From Gonapodya prolifera JEL478 (lineage: Eukaryota; Monoblepharomycota; Monoblepharidomycetes; Monoblepharidales; Gonapodyaceae), in the NCBI GenBank assembly GCA_001574975.1, contig KQ965871.1, positions 29,320 through 93,319 of the forward strand: a stretch of 64,000 nt of DNA. Reading direction: 5' to 3'. The notes beneath the pieces are model-generated. The model searched no databases. It was not told where the DNA came from and saw only the letters and a program-made list of their open reading frames with translations. The translations under genes were made by a program, and so were the position numbers. Each line of letters starts with the position of its first letter. Within the stretch, counting starts at the first letter, position 1. Below are positions 10,401-22,474 of this stretch, piece by piece.

Positions 10401-12863
10401 AGGCGGCAAAAGGGAGGGGATGCCTAGAGGATTGTACAACATGGGCCAGACTGTGAGTAGTGTTTCACGAAGCGAAGTCAATTTGGTGATGATCATGGTT
10501 TCGGTTCCAGTGCTATGTCAACAGCATCGTGCAGGCTTTGAGCAGTACTCCAGAGCTCAGGGATTACTTTCTATGTGAGTAAACCGGTTCGCGAAATCAG
10601 TGAGCGTGTTCTCACTTTATATTTATTGCGGGCGATCTCAGCGTCTGATTCGTGGAAGGACCACGTCAACGCAGGAAATCCCTTGGGGCACTCAGGCAAA
10701 GTTGCCCAGTCCTTTGCGACGCTTATGCGGCAGCTCAACTCGAGTTCGTCTGCTGTCACTCCCCACACTCTCATTAACACACTGGAAAAGGCGTGGGCGT
10801 TGTTCGAGGACGTGTTCCAACAACATGATGCACAAGAAGTCATGGCATTCCTGCTGGATGCTATACACGAGGACTTGAATGAACGAGGAGGGAAACTAAA
10901 AGGACAAATGAAAGAAATGGCTGATTATGACGGAACTACCGCGGACTCTGTGAGTGTTATCCTGGTGGTGAAACCATTTGCGAGTGTTGATAACGAACCT
11001 TTCTCTTCTTCAAGATCGTTTCACGGGAGTTTTGGGACCATCATAAACTTCTCAACTCTAGCATTATCGTTGAAAACTTCCAGGGACTGTACAAATCCTC
11101 CGTCACGTGCAAGGACTGCAACAAAACTTCCATGAAGTTCGATCCATTCATGTACCTTACCGTTCCACTTCCCGAGGAGCGGTTGAGATTCAACATTTAT
11201 ATGGTGGACCTCGAAGGCCGAAGAAGGCTACGCAAGCGCGTTTTCGTTCGAAAGGAAGGTCGTGTAGTGGAGATCAAGGAGAAAGTTAAGGCTTTGATGT
11301 CAAGATACTCCGAGAACAACTCCAAGATGCAAAAATTGGAACGCGAATGGCTAATCACGGAAACAGATCCAAACGGAAACTTGATTCAGAGGACTTATGA
11401 CAAAAGTCAGAGGGTTAGGGCGCTAGCGGACCTTGAAGACCTCGTTGCGTAAGTGTTCAGTATTTTGGTTGCACACGTTCGGTGACATTAAGCGCACATC
11501 CTCTCTTCTGCCGTATCACATACCTCTATTGTGACATGCTCGCAGTTATGAGATAGAGCATGGTCCACAAAACTCGTACATTGTCACTCAGCATCATAGC
11601 CCTGACGGCCCACTTTCGAACAGGGTGGAGGTATTCGGGACTCCGCTTATTCTGTCTTTCGTTGCCGGAGAATATACCCAAGCCGAGATCTACCGACTCA
11701 TGGTTGGAAAGCTCATGTATGTTGGAGCTATGCATGGTGTGTTTCACTTTCTGACGAACCGTTCATGTTTTCCATGCAAATTCAGGGAGCACAACGTTCT
11801 TCCACGCGATTTCGACCTGAAGACATTCCCCCCTCCGTTCGTTGTGAGAAAGATCGAGACAGCAAGCACGCGCTCGTATGAGACGTCCCCAAACTCCTCT
11901 GACGAGGAATGTGACCGAGTACCAGACCGTAGAAAGTTGGAAGAGGAACAGGTGTCGGGAAACGGACCAAAGCGGGTAGCGTTACATACGAAAAGATTCC
12001 TGCGCCTCTATCTGGATTGGAGATGGGAAGGTAGAAGCAAGTTTTATCGGGGAAAACAAGATCAAATTTTTGTGAGGATCATCGATGGCTGATTCTGTTG
12101 AAATTCCCACTAAAGTTTGCGTTTCTTTTTACTGAAGGCACCAATCGCCGAAACAGATTCGGAGGATTCTGATTCGGAGACGGTTCCCGGGAGAAGCAAC
12201 GGTTTTGCATCCGCGTCACAAAATGGATATGCGCTGTCGCAAAACGGAGGATCCGCACCTGTGCCAACCTTGCTTGACTGCATTGACTTATTCACATCCG
12301 AAGAGGAATTAGCCGGCGCAGAAGCGGTGGAGTGCTCTCGCTGCGCGAAGAAAACCAATGCTGTGAAGCGGTTCACGTTGTACGGTCTCCCGAAAATATT
12401 GATCATCCACCTGAAGAGATTTCGTTGGGATGCGTTGCCGAATGGAATGAGTTTTAGTCGGAAGATCGAGACCATGATCCACTTCCCTATTGAGGCGGAC
12501 TTTGCGGGACTGGCACCAGAGCTCATGGGTGAGGGGAAGAGTTCTAAGTATCGGTTGTTTGCAGTTGTGAACCATTTCGGAAATAATCATTCTGGACATT
12601 GTGAGTTCTTCTCTAAACAATGTACGTGCTGGTTTCACGGTTGACATTGCTGTGTAGATACTGCGTTTTGTGACCGTGCTCCAGAAGGGTCGAGTGAAAG
12701 TCGGTGGTTCGAGTTTGACGATGAAGCTGTGAAGGAAGTTCATGAAGATGCTGTAAAGGTGGGTCATTTCAAGTCGATAGGTTACACACAAACAGCTGAT
12801 GTTTATATCTCAAACAAAAAAAAGACACGTTGGGCGTATTGCTTGTTTTATCGCCGTCTGTAG
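7458..12863 (+). CDS. USP19-like ubiquitin carboxyl-terminal hydrolase (CS domain + USP domain)
   Basis: Cysteine deubiquitinase. Eleven exons join in phase: 7458-9298, 9358-9460, 9514-10452, 10511-10574, 10642-10949, 11015-11448, 11546-11716, 11786-12071, 12138-12600, 12658-12758 and 12825-12863, giving 1,582 residues. Residues 1-610 are low-complexity Ser/Pro/Asp with three polybasic clusters (KKRRKKKK, KKKKKPRTK, KRKKRKHKKKK). About 614-700 form a CS/p23-like domain (LRYDTYQTKGEFFVTIYMKN). The USP domain follows: Cys box GLYNMGQTCYVNS with Cys962 as predicted nucleophile and the preceding Asn for the oxyanion hole, QQHDAQE, two CxxC finger pairs (CKDC, CSRC), IIHLKRF, and His box NHSGHYTAF near the C-terminus ending YCLFYRRL. 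CS plus USP is the USP19 arrangement; human USP19 has a C-terminal TM, which is absent here. The first ATG in frame is 7458. Confidence 0.93.
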
Positions 12864-12924
12864 TTGCACATACACCAAATAGTATCAATAACAAAAAAAA
12901 GTTGCATCCGCGATGTTGCAGCGA

Positions 12925-13962
12925 TCATGGTTCCCCCTTCGTGTCTTCTTTGATGCCCGTGTTTTCTTTGGTGTCCCCATTTCCTTCCAACGGCGGTGTT
13001 GGTTCGACTCTCATTCGATGAAAGCGGTCTTTACGCCTTTTACAAATGAAGAGAATACCAAAGGCTGAAAGTCCAAGTGCGGCCAGCCCTCCAACTGTCG
13101 CTCCTGCAGTAACCGCAGCCGGTGGTGAGGGATCCAAAGGAGGGATAGGTGAAGTAGAGGGTGAACTTTGTGTGGCAGAAGAGAAGGAACTTTGTGAAGA
13201 GGACGACGCCTGCAAGCTTGTGGAGGAAGGCGTTGGACTTTGGTATGTAGTGGTTGTTGTCTGTTGCATCCTGTTTACATAACAGAAGGTGTCAGCATAG
13301 AGGGACTTCACCCAAAGCAACTTCCACCCACTCCAGGCAGCATAGCACCCCCGTCATTCCAGTTGCCATTGACATTGCACCACAGCCAACGGACATTCCT
13401 TGGACAATCCTCGTGTTGCCCGTCCAAATCGAATCACGACATCCACCATACAGGCAACCCGATCCACAGCACACTGGCTCGCTGCATCCTCCGCTCGGGT
13501 AGCATTCTGGCGTGTTGTTGCTCAGCGAGGCGTATTGGCAGGTACCCCCCTGGCTATTGTAAACAGCTTGGTTGCAGTGTGAGAAGCGAGCAGCGTACAT
13601 TCCGGAAACAGAGCTGCACAGGGATGGAGTCAACAGAGCATAAAGCTCAAATGGGGAGCATAGCTCGTAGCCAGGTGCACACAAATTTGCCTTAATGAGA
13701 GGGTTCGAGTATTCTGAGGAGCCAAAGGGCAGAACCAAACGTCACCAACGGGAACGAATGTGCCATCTGTTGTTTTCGGCAGAGCGAGGCTGTAGGTACC
13801 ACTCCAACTGGCCTGGCAGCCGCAAATACCCGCGAGCGATCCAAATGTTACCCCGTTGCCGTTGGCACAACACGGAGCGGAGCGCTTGGCGATTGATGCA
13901 GCGTGACACCGCGCTGCGAGGACGGTGAGCAGGAAGACGAGTAAGCGCGATCCAAGGAACAT
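12925..13962 (-). CDS. Secreted-type Cys-rich membrane protein with Ser/Thr stalk
   Basis: From 13962 a signal peptide (FLGSRLLVFLLTVLAARCHA) is followed by Cys-rich segments: PCCANGNGVTFGSLAG, ICGCQASW, then CYPSGGCSEPVCCGSGC near 13490. Toward the C-terminus come a Thr/Ser/Pro stalk, one TM helix near 13110-13050 (AAVTAGATVGGLAALGLSAFG), a basic stop-transfer (CKRRKDRFHR) and a short acidic tail ending at 12925. At least two introns are needed; their exact limits (around 13750 and around 13270-13320) are not settled. The overall plan is like the SH3 gene at 1967-4223 without the SH3 domain. Function unknown. Its stop is 61 bp from the convergent deubiquitinase stop. Confidence 0.65.
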
Positions 13963-14385
13963 GTCGCTGCCGAAGTTGGATAGGGAACCGGTGATTGAGC
14001 CTGCATCCCTGGGCGACACAGGCGTGATCAGGCAAGCGCGAGCTGATTCTCCAACCCAGGATTTCAACAACATTTCATTCAGTAACTTGATCGCGACAGT
14101 CCGCGCGTCGCTTATCTGGTGAATCGCAGACACTGACGATGAGGGCGTGTCTTTGACGTCATCCCCAGGTGACCTCACACAAACTCGCCACCTCAACAAA
14201 ATACCAATTAGTTTGGAGCAAATGAGTCGGTTTATTAAATGTCACGTGGACCCGTTTCCCCGAGGGTGGCCCCAGTCAGAACGACAGTTGGCGGACAGAC
14301 AGCGCGGCTTTTGCTGGGGAAAGGGGCCTAACAAATAGTATTTTCAAAAACGAGCTGCCAACATCATTCTCTCTTGAAATGCTAT
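13963..14385. other. Intergenic
   Basis: No supported gene. It contains the upstream region of the Cys-rich membrane protein and the 3' end of the quinone oxidoreductase. Confidence 0.4.
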
Positions 14386-16288
14386 TTATGGCTTAAGCAA
14401 AAGCTTTCCAGTAGTCTTTCCGCTCTGCAAATCTGTGTGAGCGACAGCCGCGTCTTTCAAGGGGTAAACCTTGTGAACCGCGCATTTCACTGTGCCACCG
14501 GCAATAAAATCAAACAACTGCTTCGATGCGGTTTGGAATTGTTCTCCAGTCTTGATGCGATTGAAGAGGGTTGGTCTCATCTGGGAGCAACGAAGGCTTT
14601 CACTTCAACATTTGAAACCTCTGTCATTGTCGATTCGCACTGACCAGTCTGAAGTTGCCCACGTTGATCTTGCTCAAGGGAACTGGGTCAACAGGTCCAC
14701 TTGCATTTCTGGGGAAAATTATGTTCCAATGACGATGCATTTTGGCGAGACTAGGAGTGGATCCACTTACCCAAAGCTGACCATCCAGCCACCGGGAACT
14801 TTCAAGCAAGCCAAACTTATGTCGAACGAGGTTTTGCCAACACCATCAAAAACGGCATCAACCTGAAGTTATCGCGCCTTAGTATTAGTCCTCCCCTTGA
14901 AAGGTATTTTCCACTCACTCCTTCGCCATTAGTAATTTCTTTCACTCGTGCAGCTACATCCTCCTTTGTGTAGCTGAGTTTCAGGAGAAGCCCGATTACG
15001 AATCCGACCCAAGAGCTACGGAGTGAAGATGATACTCACTCGATCACGTGATCGGCGCCAAGGGATTTGACAATGTCTACCTATAGTTGTGTTTTTGGGC
15101 GGCAATTGTTTCAGAGGTAGCAAGTCAACATTGCAGTTGAATTAATAACAAACTTTACTGGTGGAGCAGATACCGATCACTTTAGCCCCCAGGTGCTTTC
15201 CAACTTGGACTTGGAGTGAGCCGGTGCCTCCAGCTGCCGTTTGAAGTGTAATGAGCGAGTATCCATTTCATTGGAAACAGCATTACATACCCGCGGCCCA
15301 AACCAAAATGGTGTCACCAGCCTTGATTGGGCAATCTTGTGTGAGCTGTGTCCAGGCGGTCAAACCTAGTGTGAGGGTGGTTTTAGATGGTGAAGGGGAA
15401 CTGGAATGCAATTGTTCGATGTTTCGTCGTCACCTTGAAGGACGGACGCGGCCCCAGTTTCATCGCTGATTTGAGATGGTAGCTTTGCCGCGAAGCCTTC
15501 AGGCACGGTAGTGTATTCGGCGTACGAGCTTCCCGATAGATAAGCCACCCTGTCGCCGACCTTGTCCAGAGTTATCAGACACGAGCGTTGGTGATTTGTG
15601 ATTGAAACCTACTTTCAAATGGCTACCCTCGCCCGTTGCGACAACTGTTCCTGCACCTTCGCGGCCGATCACAAACGCTGGAATGGGCAGCCATCAGTCC
15701 TTTGGTCGTACTTCAACAGTGGACCACAATGACTCACGCAGCTTCACTGGGTACAAGCCACTGGAGGGAGTAAGAGACAAAATAACGTTATAAGAATTAG
15801 GAATTAGTAAAACGGTTCGGACTTTCGGTTTCGAGGTGGACCATACCTCCGATGGTAGGTGTCGATGAAGTTCACGCCAATGAAACTGATACGATTGCGA
15901 ACGTGAGCAGCGTTATCTATACCCATCGGCTTCAGCAGTTTACAAACCTGTTTTTCACGACAATTTGACCGGCGGCCGGCTTCCCAACTGTATGGTAAGT
16001 GTTTTGTGGACATCGATCGTTCAATACATTCAATCAATTGGGTCGCGGAGAAAGCGGCGATGTTGCTACATCAGGCAAGATTGAATTCAGCTTGCCTGGT
16101 TGAGTTGTGTACTTCATCGCGTCCACTCCTCCGGGCTGTTCAATGAGAACAACGTGACAATTTTCTGGGATCGACATTGCAGACAGAGCACGCGAAGTAA
16201 GGTTGTAGGGGAGAGAGAATGCTTTCGCGTCAGAACGAGTGGCGCGAATGAAGAGATGGGCTTTTGAAAGATTTGGTAATCGTATCAT
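14386..16288 (-). CDS. NADPH:quinone oxidoreductase, zeta-crystallin type (zinc-less MDR)
   Basis: Medium-chain dehydrogenase/reductase that reduces quinones with NADPH. At least seven exons; readable blocks in order are VVLIEQPGGVDAMKY, VVKNSFIGVNFIDTYHR, LYPVKLPAFVIGREGAGT, VGDRVAYLSGSSYAEYT, LTAWTQL, KAGDTILVWAA, GGTGSLQVQVGKHLGAKVIG (the nucleotide-binding turn), a substrate-side segment with NRIKTGEQF, and the end HTDLQSGKTTGKLLLKP at 14386. No structural or catalytic zinc ligands are visible, as expected for this subfamily. The first ATG (16288) adds about 36 residues rich in Arg/Ser/Leu and poor in acids before the usual cytosolic start MSIPENCHVV; this may be a mitochondrial presequence. 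The start is 87 bp downstream of the Rqc2 stop on the same strand. Confidence 0.88.
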
Positions 16289-16375
16289 CTTTCGCCCGGG
16301 CCGAAGAGGTTCCGTGCGGCGGCTATTATTACAACATTTGCGATTGAATACGATTTAGAGATACAAGAGATGCAA

Positions 16376-19300
16376 TCATCGCTTGCTTTTCTTCCCGCCC
16401 TTGTTGTCCGTTTGTGTCATCAACATCTTTACTTTCGGCAACATTGCATTTATGGCGTCCATTTCCTGCACAATTCGTACAATCTCCTTTTCTTGTGGAG
16501 ATTCTGATTGGGCATCCTTCTGGAACTGGCTAACGGCAGACCTTGCAGCCTTCCCACGCTTCACAGCCCCTGGCACAAGCTTCACCTTGTATTTATAACG
16601 TTGCAGCGCGTTCCAGGGACCACAAACGGGAATTGCGTAGATCAAATCGTCTGTTCCAGAAGGAGTACCAGTGAGCTGATCGATAAGTGCAACCTCTGAA
16701 GTGACCGCGGGAACGGCCTCGCCATCGTCTTCGTCGTCAAAGGCCGCGATTGCCGGTTCAGGAGGAGCTCTGGGTGGCTGTCCACTCGACCGCTGTGGAG
16801 GTGCGGATTTCACCCCTCGTCCTGGTTTGTTCTCCGTGGGTGCTTTTGTTGGAGGTTCTGACTTCGCGGCGCCTAACAACTTCAGTGCGATCTCCCTCTC
16901 GTCGTCATCTTGGTCTGCATACTTTTCCTGCATTTTTTTTAACTTCCCACGCTTACCACGGACGTTTTGCGTACTTGGCTGCCTCTCCTTGCTACTTCGA
17001 GCACCCTTATCTGCAGATCCACCTTCCGGAATGGAGGACGCTTGATTTTGCTTACCCTTCTTCAGATCGCGACGCTCTTTAGCAGTTAGTCGTCGGTTGG
17101 GTCCTGAAGAAGGACGATCTGTCTCGTTCTCTTCGACGGCAGTTCCTTGCTCATTCACAGCGTCCCCTGCATCCGCTGCTTCAACCACTTCTTCTCCACC
17201 TGCTGTGTTCAATTCACCCTCCGAATCACTTCCAGCTCCTTCATGTTCCTGAACTTCCAAGGTTGGCTCACTAGGCTGCTCTTCACCAGGTTGCTCTGCT
17301 GCCGTGATGTTTTCTTCTCCGCCATCATCCCCACCATCGAGCTCAACTTCCTGTTCCTGGCCAACCACGTCAATATCTTCATTGGCGTCTCCTCCTATCG
17401 AGGACGCTTCGTCGTCTGCGTTTGTTGAAACAGTTGCCACCGCTTTGTACTCTTCCGCCGAGTCACCTCTACCCCAAGGTCGACGATCCCACAAATGCGC
17501 GAGCACATTTCCTTCTTCGACTCGAAAAAGAAGGGCAAAGCCGTAGACTCTGCAGCCACAAATAAAAAAATTATAATTGCGCATTCATGATTGTTTGAAA
17601 GAAATCATCTCACAGCTGCACTGGTGGCAACCAGTTTTTCTTGCCACGGATCATGAATGATCCAGCTGTAAGGTATTCTCCGGTCGGAGCGGTCTTGCTG
17701 ACTTGATCGGGGTGAACCCACCACGCCGAGGTGATGACTTTAGAGTCCCACGCTCCACTGGTGCAAACCTAACATTATCAGCGTAAGTATCTGTGGCCAG
17801 GGGGGACCACACTTTAGCACATATACTAACGGCCATGGTTCCAGCCTGTAGGAGGGTTTGTGGGGGTATTGGGGTTTCTCTGTTTGTTCCTGGCGGGGGT
17901 GGTGGAAGACCCTCATCCTTGACGGGATCGAATTGGTAAGGATTCTTTATGACGACACTTGCTGCACCTTTTATTCACGGTAACGCATTTATAAACACGA
18001 ACTCGGTGATTCCCGTGGACAAAATCTGCCAAACTCACCATGAAGATCTGCGTGGACATACACATCGCCCGGCTTGAGGTGCTTCTTCACCAACAATTCA
18101 TTCTGCGACGCGTCTTTCCCTCCGACAATCAAGTAGTTTTCAGAACTGATGAACCAGTGAAACTGCTCGAACCAATTCGGTTTCCGATACGTCTGTGGTC
18201 TGGTACTCGTTGCCGTTACGCGTGCTGCTTGCGCGGCCTTGATGTCTGCAGCTGCCTTGCGCTCTGAAGCTTTAAGTGCCTTTGTCGTGGCCGCCATAGT
18301 TTTCTCTTGTTTCTGGAGTGCTTGACGGCGGGCATCGTAATACCTCGCGTAAAAGGAAGGTGGATATCCTGATATTGCCCAGGAACTTTCGTTAAGGACT
18401 CACTTTTTCGCATTCGCATATCCTCCGAGGTTGACGTCCAAATCTACAAGAACGGAACTTGGAGACTGCCTATCTGCGGCCCTGCTGCGTTGACCCTCGT
18501 TCTCGGAGCCGTCTCTATCTCCCTCGCTCTCAGTTTCTGAGAAAGACTCATCGTCGCTTTCATGATCTTCAGCGTCCGGATGCGGTAATCTGGTTTACGC
18601 CTGAATTGGTGTCAGGTCTTCAATGGAACGCGCAACTTATTCTCACTTCACAGTCACCAAGCCTTCGCTCAACTTCAACTTCTCAACCATCATGGCTTCA
18701 GGGCTACCTCTCCTCTTGCCTTCCTCGACTTCCCTCTCCAAGTCACGCCAGTCAAACCCAGCTGCCAGGTAGCTCCGCACAACAGCCAAGACTCGTTCCA
18801 CCTCATCCAAATGACGTTCCACAGCCTGCGCAATCTTGATGCTCTGCTCTTGAGCGGCGGTGAGTCCAGCAATACGAGCCTCGTGCTCCTTGCGGGCCTG
18901 TTCTACACGTCGTCGAGCGACTGTTTCTGCCTGCTCAGCGCGGGTGCGGAGCTTGGAATGTTCCCACAAGGAGAAAAACTCATCCGCCGCGCCGGAAAAG
19001 GTTGGAAACCGCCGAAGAGGGAGGTGGGCGAGGTGTGAAGGCGCGAAGGGATGGAACTCTTCGAATGCTTGACCGTCCCCTTGACGCGCGGAAGCGGCGG
19101 CATCCGGAGCAGGAGCAGAAAAACGAAGTGAGTCGCCCGCAGGAGATTCCGTCGGTTTGGTTTCGTCCTTCAGCACGATCCACCCTTCACACTCCTTCTC
19201 ACCAATGGTGAGCAGCAGCGCGTTCATGCCCTCGAATGAGTGCAGAAGACGAGAGAATATCGACTGTGGGGATGTATCCGATGTGTCCACCTCATCGACA

Positions 19301-20505
19301 CGGACGGTGGCCTCGACTGAAGCATCGTGGAGCACACTGTCGATCATCACTGACAACATATTTGACATCAAGGTGAACGGGGGCATAAAACAATAACACA
19401 ATGCTCACCAGGAGAGAAATCCGCAACTGCTTTCTCCTTGAGCCACTTCCTTAGAGTCGGAGTAACGTCCTCCCGCTGCTTTACTGCTCGTTTGCCCGCC
19501 GACTTTCCTTTTTGCTGGGCACCTCCCTTCCCGTCCTTCTTTCGGTCATCGCCACCTTTTCCCTTGCCAGGATTCATGTTCGCCTGCGAAGCTTCGGCCC
19601 TTTCTTCAGCTGGGAGGGCCGGAGCAGCAGGATCGTCGACCGGTTTTGTGGGGAGTGTGAGAATCTCTCGGAGCCTCTCATCCGTCATTGGCGCAAATTC
19701 GCGTGCGAAACCGACTTCATAGATCTCCCCGACGGCCATGCGGAATGTTTCTTTCTCGGCGTCAGTCTCGCCCTCGACCTTCTTTGTCGAAGTGCTTTGG
19801 GCACCAGATGGCACTTCAAGCGTGACGACACGTAGCAGAGCGATGATGCGGAAAGTATGGTCCGTAAGAATAATGTTACCCGAAGCCTGTCGTGGTCAAA
19901 AAATGGAACGTGAAGTCACACACGCTACGAAATTCCCAGGGGTACTTACGAAGAGCTCGATCAAGACGTGGTAAGCCGCTTCCCCATCCCCAAACTTCAT
20001 GTCGACGATTCTGTCATAGCCCAGCTGCCTGATGTCCGTCAGTCGTCGCGAGCGCAAGTGCTTTCTGAGCTTGGAGGAGAAGCCGGACGGTGTTGCGGAC
20101 TTGTTGTGGGCGAAGATGGTTGAGTGGACGCGGATACCTTACGGGGAGGCGAATGAGGGGTAAAATTTCGTTCAAGGTTACGAGAAGGATCAGTGGTCCA
20201 TCCTACAACGTCTCGCAATGTGTCGTGATCCATCAACCCATATGAACTCCTTTCTCTACCGTTCCAACATTCGCACATCCACCGTCATTCCACCACTCTA
20301 CGACTCATAGTCTTCCATTTTCCCAATGAGCGCAAACCCCACCTGATTCCGTGAGAAGCACGACCTTCTCCCCTCCCGCGGCGAACTTCCAAAGATACGT
20401 TTTCGGATTGATGTCGTACACATTGGCGAGCCGTAGTCCGACCAGGCGCGGTTTCAGATCGCCTATCACGGCGCGGATGTCCAGCGCGGTGAAGCGGTTC
20501 TTCAT
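16376..20505 (-). CDS. RQC2: Rqc2/NEMF ribosome-associated quality control factor
   Basis: Binds 60S subunits carrying stalled peptidyl-tRNA, recruits the Ltn1/Listerin ligase and directs CAT-tail synthesis. Blocks in order: [19 protein letters not shown] at 20505 (NFACT-N, with Asp9); [16 protein letters not shown] (Asp-Arg pair needed in yeast Rqc2); [12 protein letters not shown]; a long Lys/Gly-rich insertion; a coiled-coil region near 19000-18650; then NFACT-R ([58 protein letters not shown]). The last exon (about 17540-16376) is very acidic and ends with an NFACT-C-like segment and GGKKSKR. Multi-exon, well over 1,000 residues. The start is the first ATG and matches the family. It is divergent from the Cuz1-like gene, with only 67 bp between the ATGs. 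Confidence 0.94.
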
Positions 20506-20572
20506 GATTCTGTGGTGAAGCTGTGGGCGAGAGTTTTGGTCACCGGCAGTCGGCAGAATTTACGAAGAAGTC
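20506..20572. promoter_or_regulatory. Putative bidirectional promoter, Rqc2 / Cuz1-like
   Basis: Only 67 bp separate the two divergent start codons, so core promoter elements must overlap or lie in the 5' ends of the genes. No TATA box is evident. Inference from gene layout. Confidence 0.5.
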
Positions 20573-22007
20573 ATGGAACTCCCGTCGTTGGGACGAAACT
20601 GCGCATTCTCCACATGCGCGCGCCTCGATTTCCTTCCCTTCACCTGCACGCTCTGCAGCCTGAGCTTCTGGTGCGCGAGGCCGAATGTGTTCCCATCTTT
20701 CCACCTGTGGTGACCAACGGCAACCAAATATGACTCTCACCCAGCTCCGATCACCGCCTGCCCCCGTCCCATTCGTGTGAGAAGTGGGCGCAAGAGGTGG
20801 ACAAGAGGGTGGACGTGGTGTGCGCCAAGTGCGGGCGCGTCGTCGAGGGCGGTGATGTTGAGGTGTGTCGTCTGTCTGCCTGGTGAATGGCGGCTTGGGC
20901 AGTCCTTTTTACTTTGTACGTTGCTTCGTGAATAGCTGGAAGAGCACCTGAAATCGAATTGCACCACCCACGTCCGTGCCGCGCTGGACGCGTCCCAACT
21001 CGTGATGTGTTGTATCGCCGGGTGCACCACGACCGACCAGCGCTCGCTCATGTCAAAGTGCGACCACTGTGGGCTCGTGTACTGTCTCAAGTGGGTCCCA
21101 TTCTGTCACGGGGGGAGGGGAGCAAGGGATGGATGAGTGTTGACCCGTTCAAGGAACTGACAGACATCGCCATGCTGTATCGCACTCGTGCGTCGGTGAC
21201 GGGATGAGAGACAAAGAGCGCGAACAAGCACGTGCGGAGATTCAGGAAAAGCTCGCGAAAGTGAAGGAGTCCGGGAGTGGGAGCGGGTCCTCGTCTGCGT
21301 CTGCGTCTGCCAAACCGACGGGGCGACCAAAGGCCAAATACAACCCGAAGATCGAGCTGATGAAACTCAAGGTGCGTGAATCTTTCCCGGGTTGGGTTAC
21401 GTGTACCTTTGCGCTCAACACTCTTCGGGATGGTTCCCACACCAGATGAAGGCCCAGGGCGAGGCCTCCGTACCCACAGACCGCCGCTTCTACCTGCGGG
21501 TCTACTTGCCATCCGAGGTCGCCACGCGGAAACCCGACGGGGAAGCGTGGTTTTTCGACAAGGTAACGCCGTGACGTTCTGCGTTTACACCTCACCCGAC
21601 GAGAGATCGTAGGCGTAGAGCTGACAAGGCCGTGCATAAAGGATTGCCTCCCGGGCAAACTGGTCGACCGCCTCGCGAGCACGTACAAAGTGACCAACAC
21701 CAACGCGTCTGAGCAGGACGACACTAAAGTGAGATCCCAACCCTCGTCTTCGCTTTTTTTGGTGTTTATGGACAGCTCATACCACACTCTCCACGTGCAC
21801 GTGCGAAGCGTCTTCGACTGTTTAATTACGCCACAGGAGCTCCGCTACCCATGCAAACGGCGCTTTCGCAGTGCGAAGGTGTCGAGAGTGGCGGACGGGT
21901 TGCGTTGGGACGGGGGAAGGTGTTTGAGTCTGGGGAGTAGAGTCGACGGGTTGGACGGTTGGACGGTTGGGGAACGGTTCGTAATGATACCACTGCTGCG
22001 AATGTAA
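20573..22007 (+). CDS. AN1-type zinc-finger protein, Cuz1/ZFAND1 family
   Basis: Proteasome- and Cdc48/p97-associated stress factor in yeast and animals. Seven exons join in phase: 20573-20670, 20745-20862, 20936-21090, 21164-21371, 21446-21562, 21642-21728 and 21837-22007, giving 317 residues. The N-terminus MELPSLGRNCAFSTCARLDF starts the first AN1 finger (C-x4-C, CTLC, C-x2-H-x5-H-x-C, with the last part CSDHRLPPSHSC). A CAKCG pair and HLKSNC follow. The second finger is CCIAGC ... CDHCG ... YCLKHRHAVSHSC. A helical Arg/Glu/Lys region and a Ser/Ala-rich linker precede a C-terminal ubiquitin-like segment (RRFYLRVYLP; GWTVGERFVMIPLL). Domain order matches Cuz1/ZFAND1. Confidence 0.9.
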
Positions 22008-22474
22008 AAATGCAATGGAAATCGTGTGCAACAAGTTGATGTCACAATCGCACCGCCTCAACCACATATCACACTTCAACTTGGGGTTGTTGGTTGACGT
22101 CGTCGTGATACATCCGGTTTCGCACATATGTGGGGCCATGAAACAGACCTTGCCATCACTGATACCACAACGTGTCTATGCTTCTTTTTTTGGTATTCAT
22201 TTGTTTGACAATCGTCACAATGATTCGCGAATGAAATTTCAATTGTGGAGAGAGAGGTACCGTGTCGAGGTGCGAGGGAGTGGAGCGCGGGTCGCTCTAT
22301 GTGAGCTTGAGACTTGGATTGTCGATGAGCACTGTGACGGGAACAAGGTGACGGGCGGATGAGCTACAGCAGCATTCAGCAATCAACACGTTTGAAGCAG
22401 TTCGTTCCAAACGGAATTATCATCATTTATTCACAGTGACGGATAACGCCTAGAGCAACATTCCGCTCCGCGGT
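22008..22474. other. Intergenic between convergent genes
   Basis: This holds the 3' flank of the AN1 gene and of the helical-repeat gene. I see no additional gene. Confidence 0.45.

Noticed and set aside
11717-11785. Donor at the later GGTGTG in the USP gene
   Set aside because: Only the GTATGT donor at 11717 keeps the frame of the next exon.
13560-13900. A single fixed exon structure for the Cys-rich ectodomain at 13 kb
   Set aside because: Two competing frames are both Cys-rich and candidate introns are very short, so exact joins are not reported.
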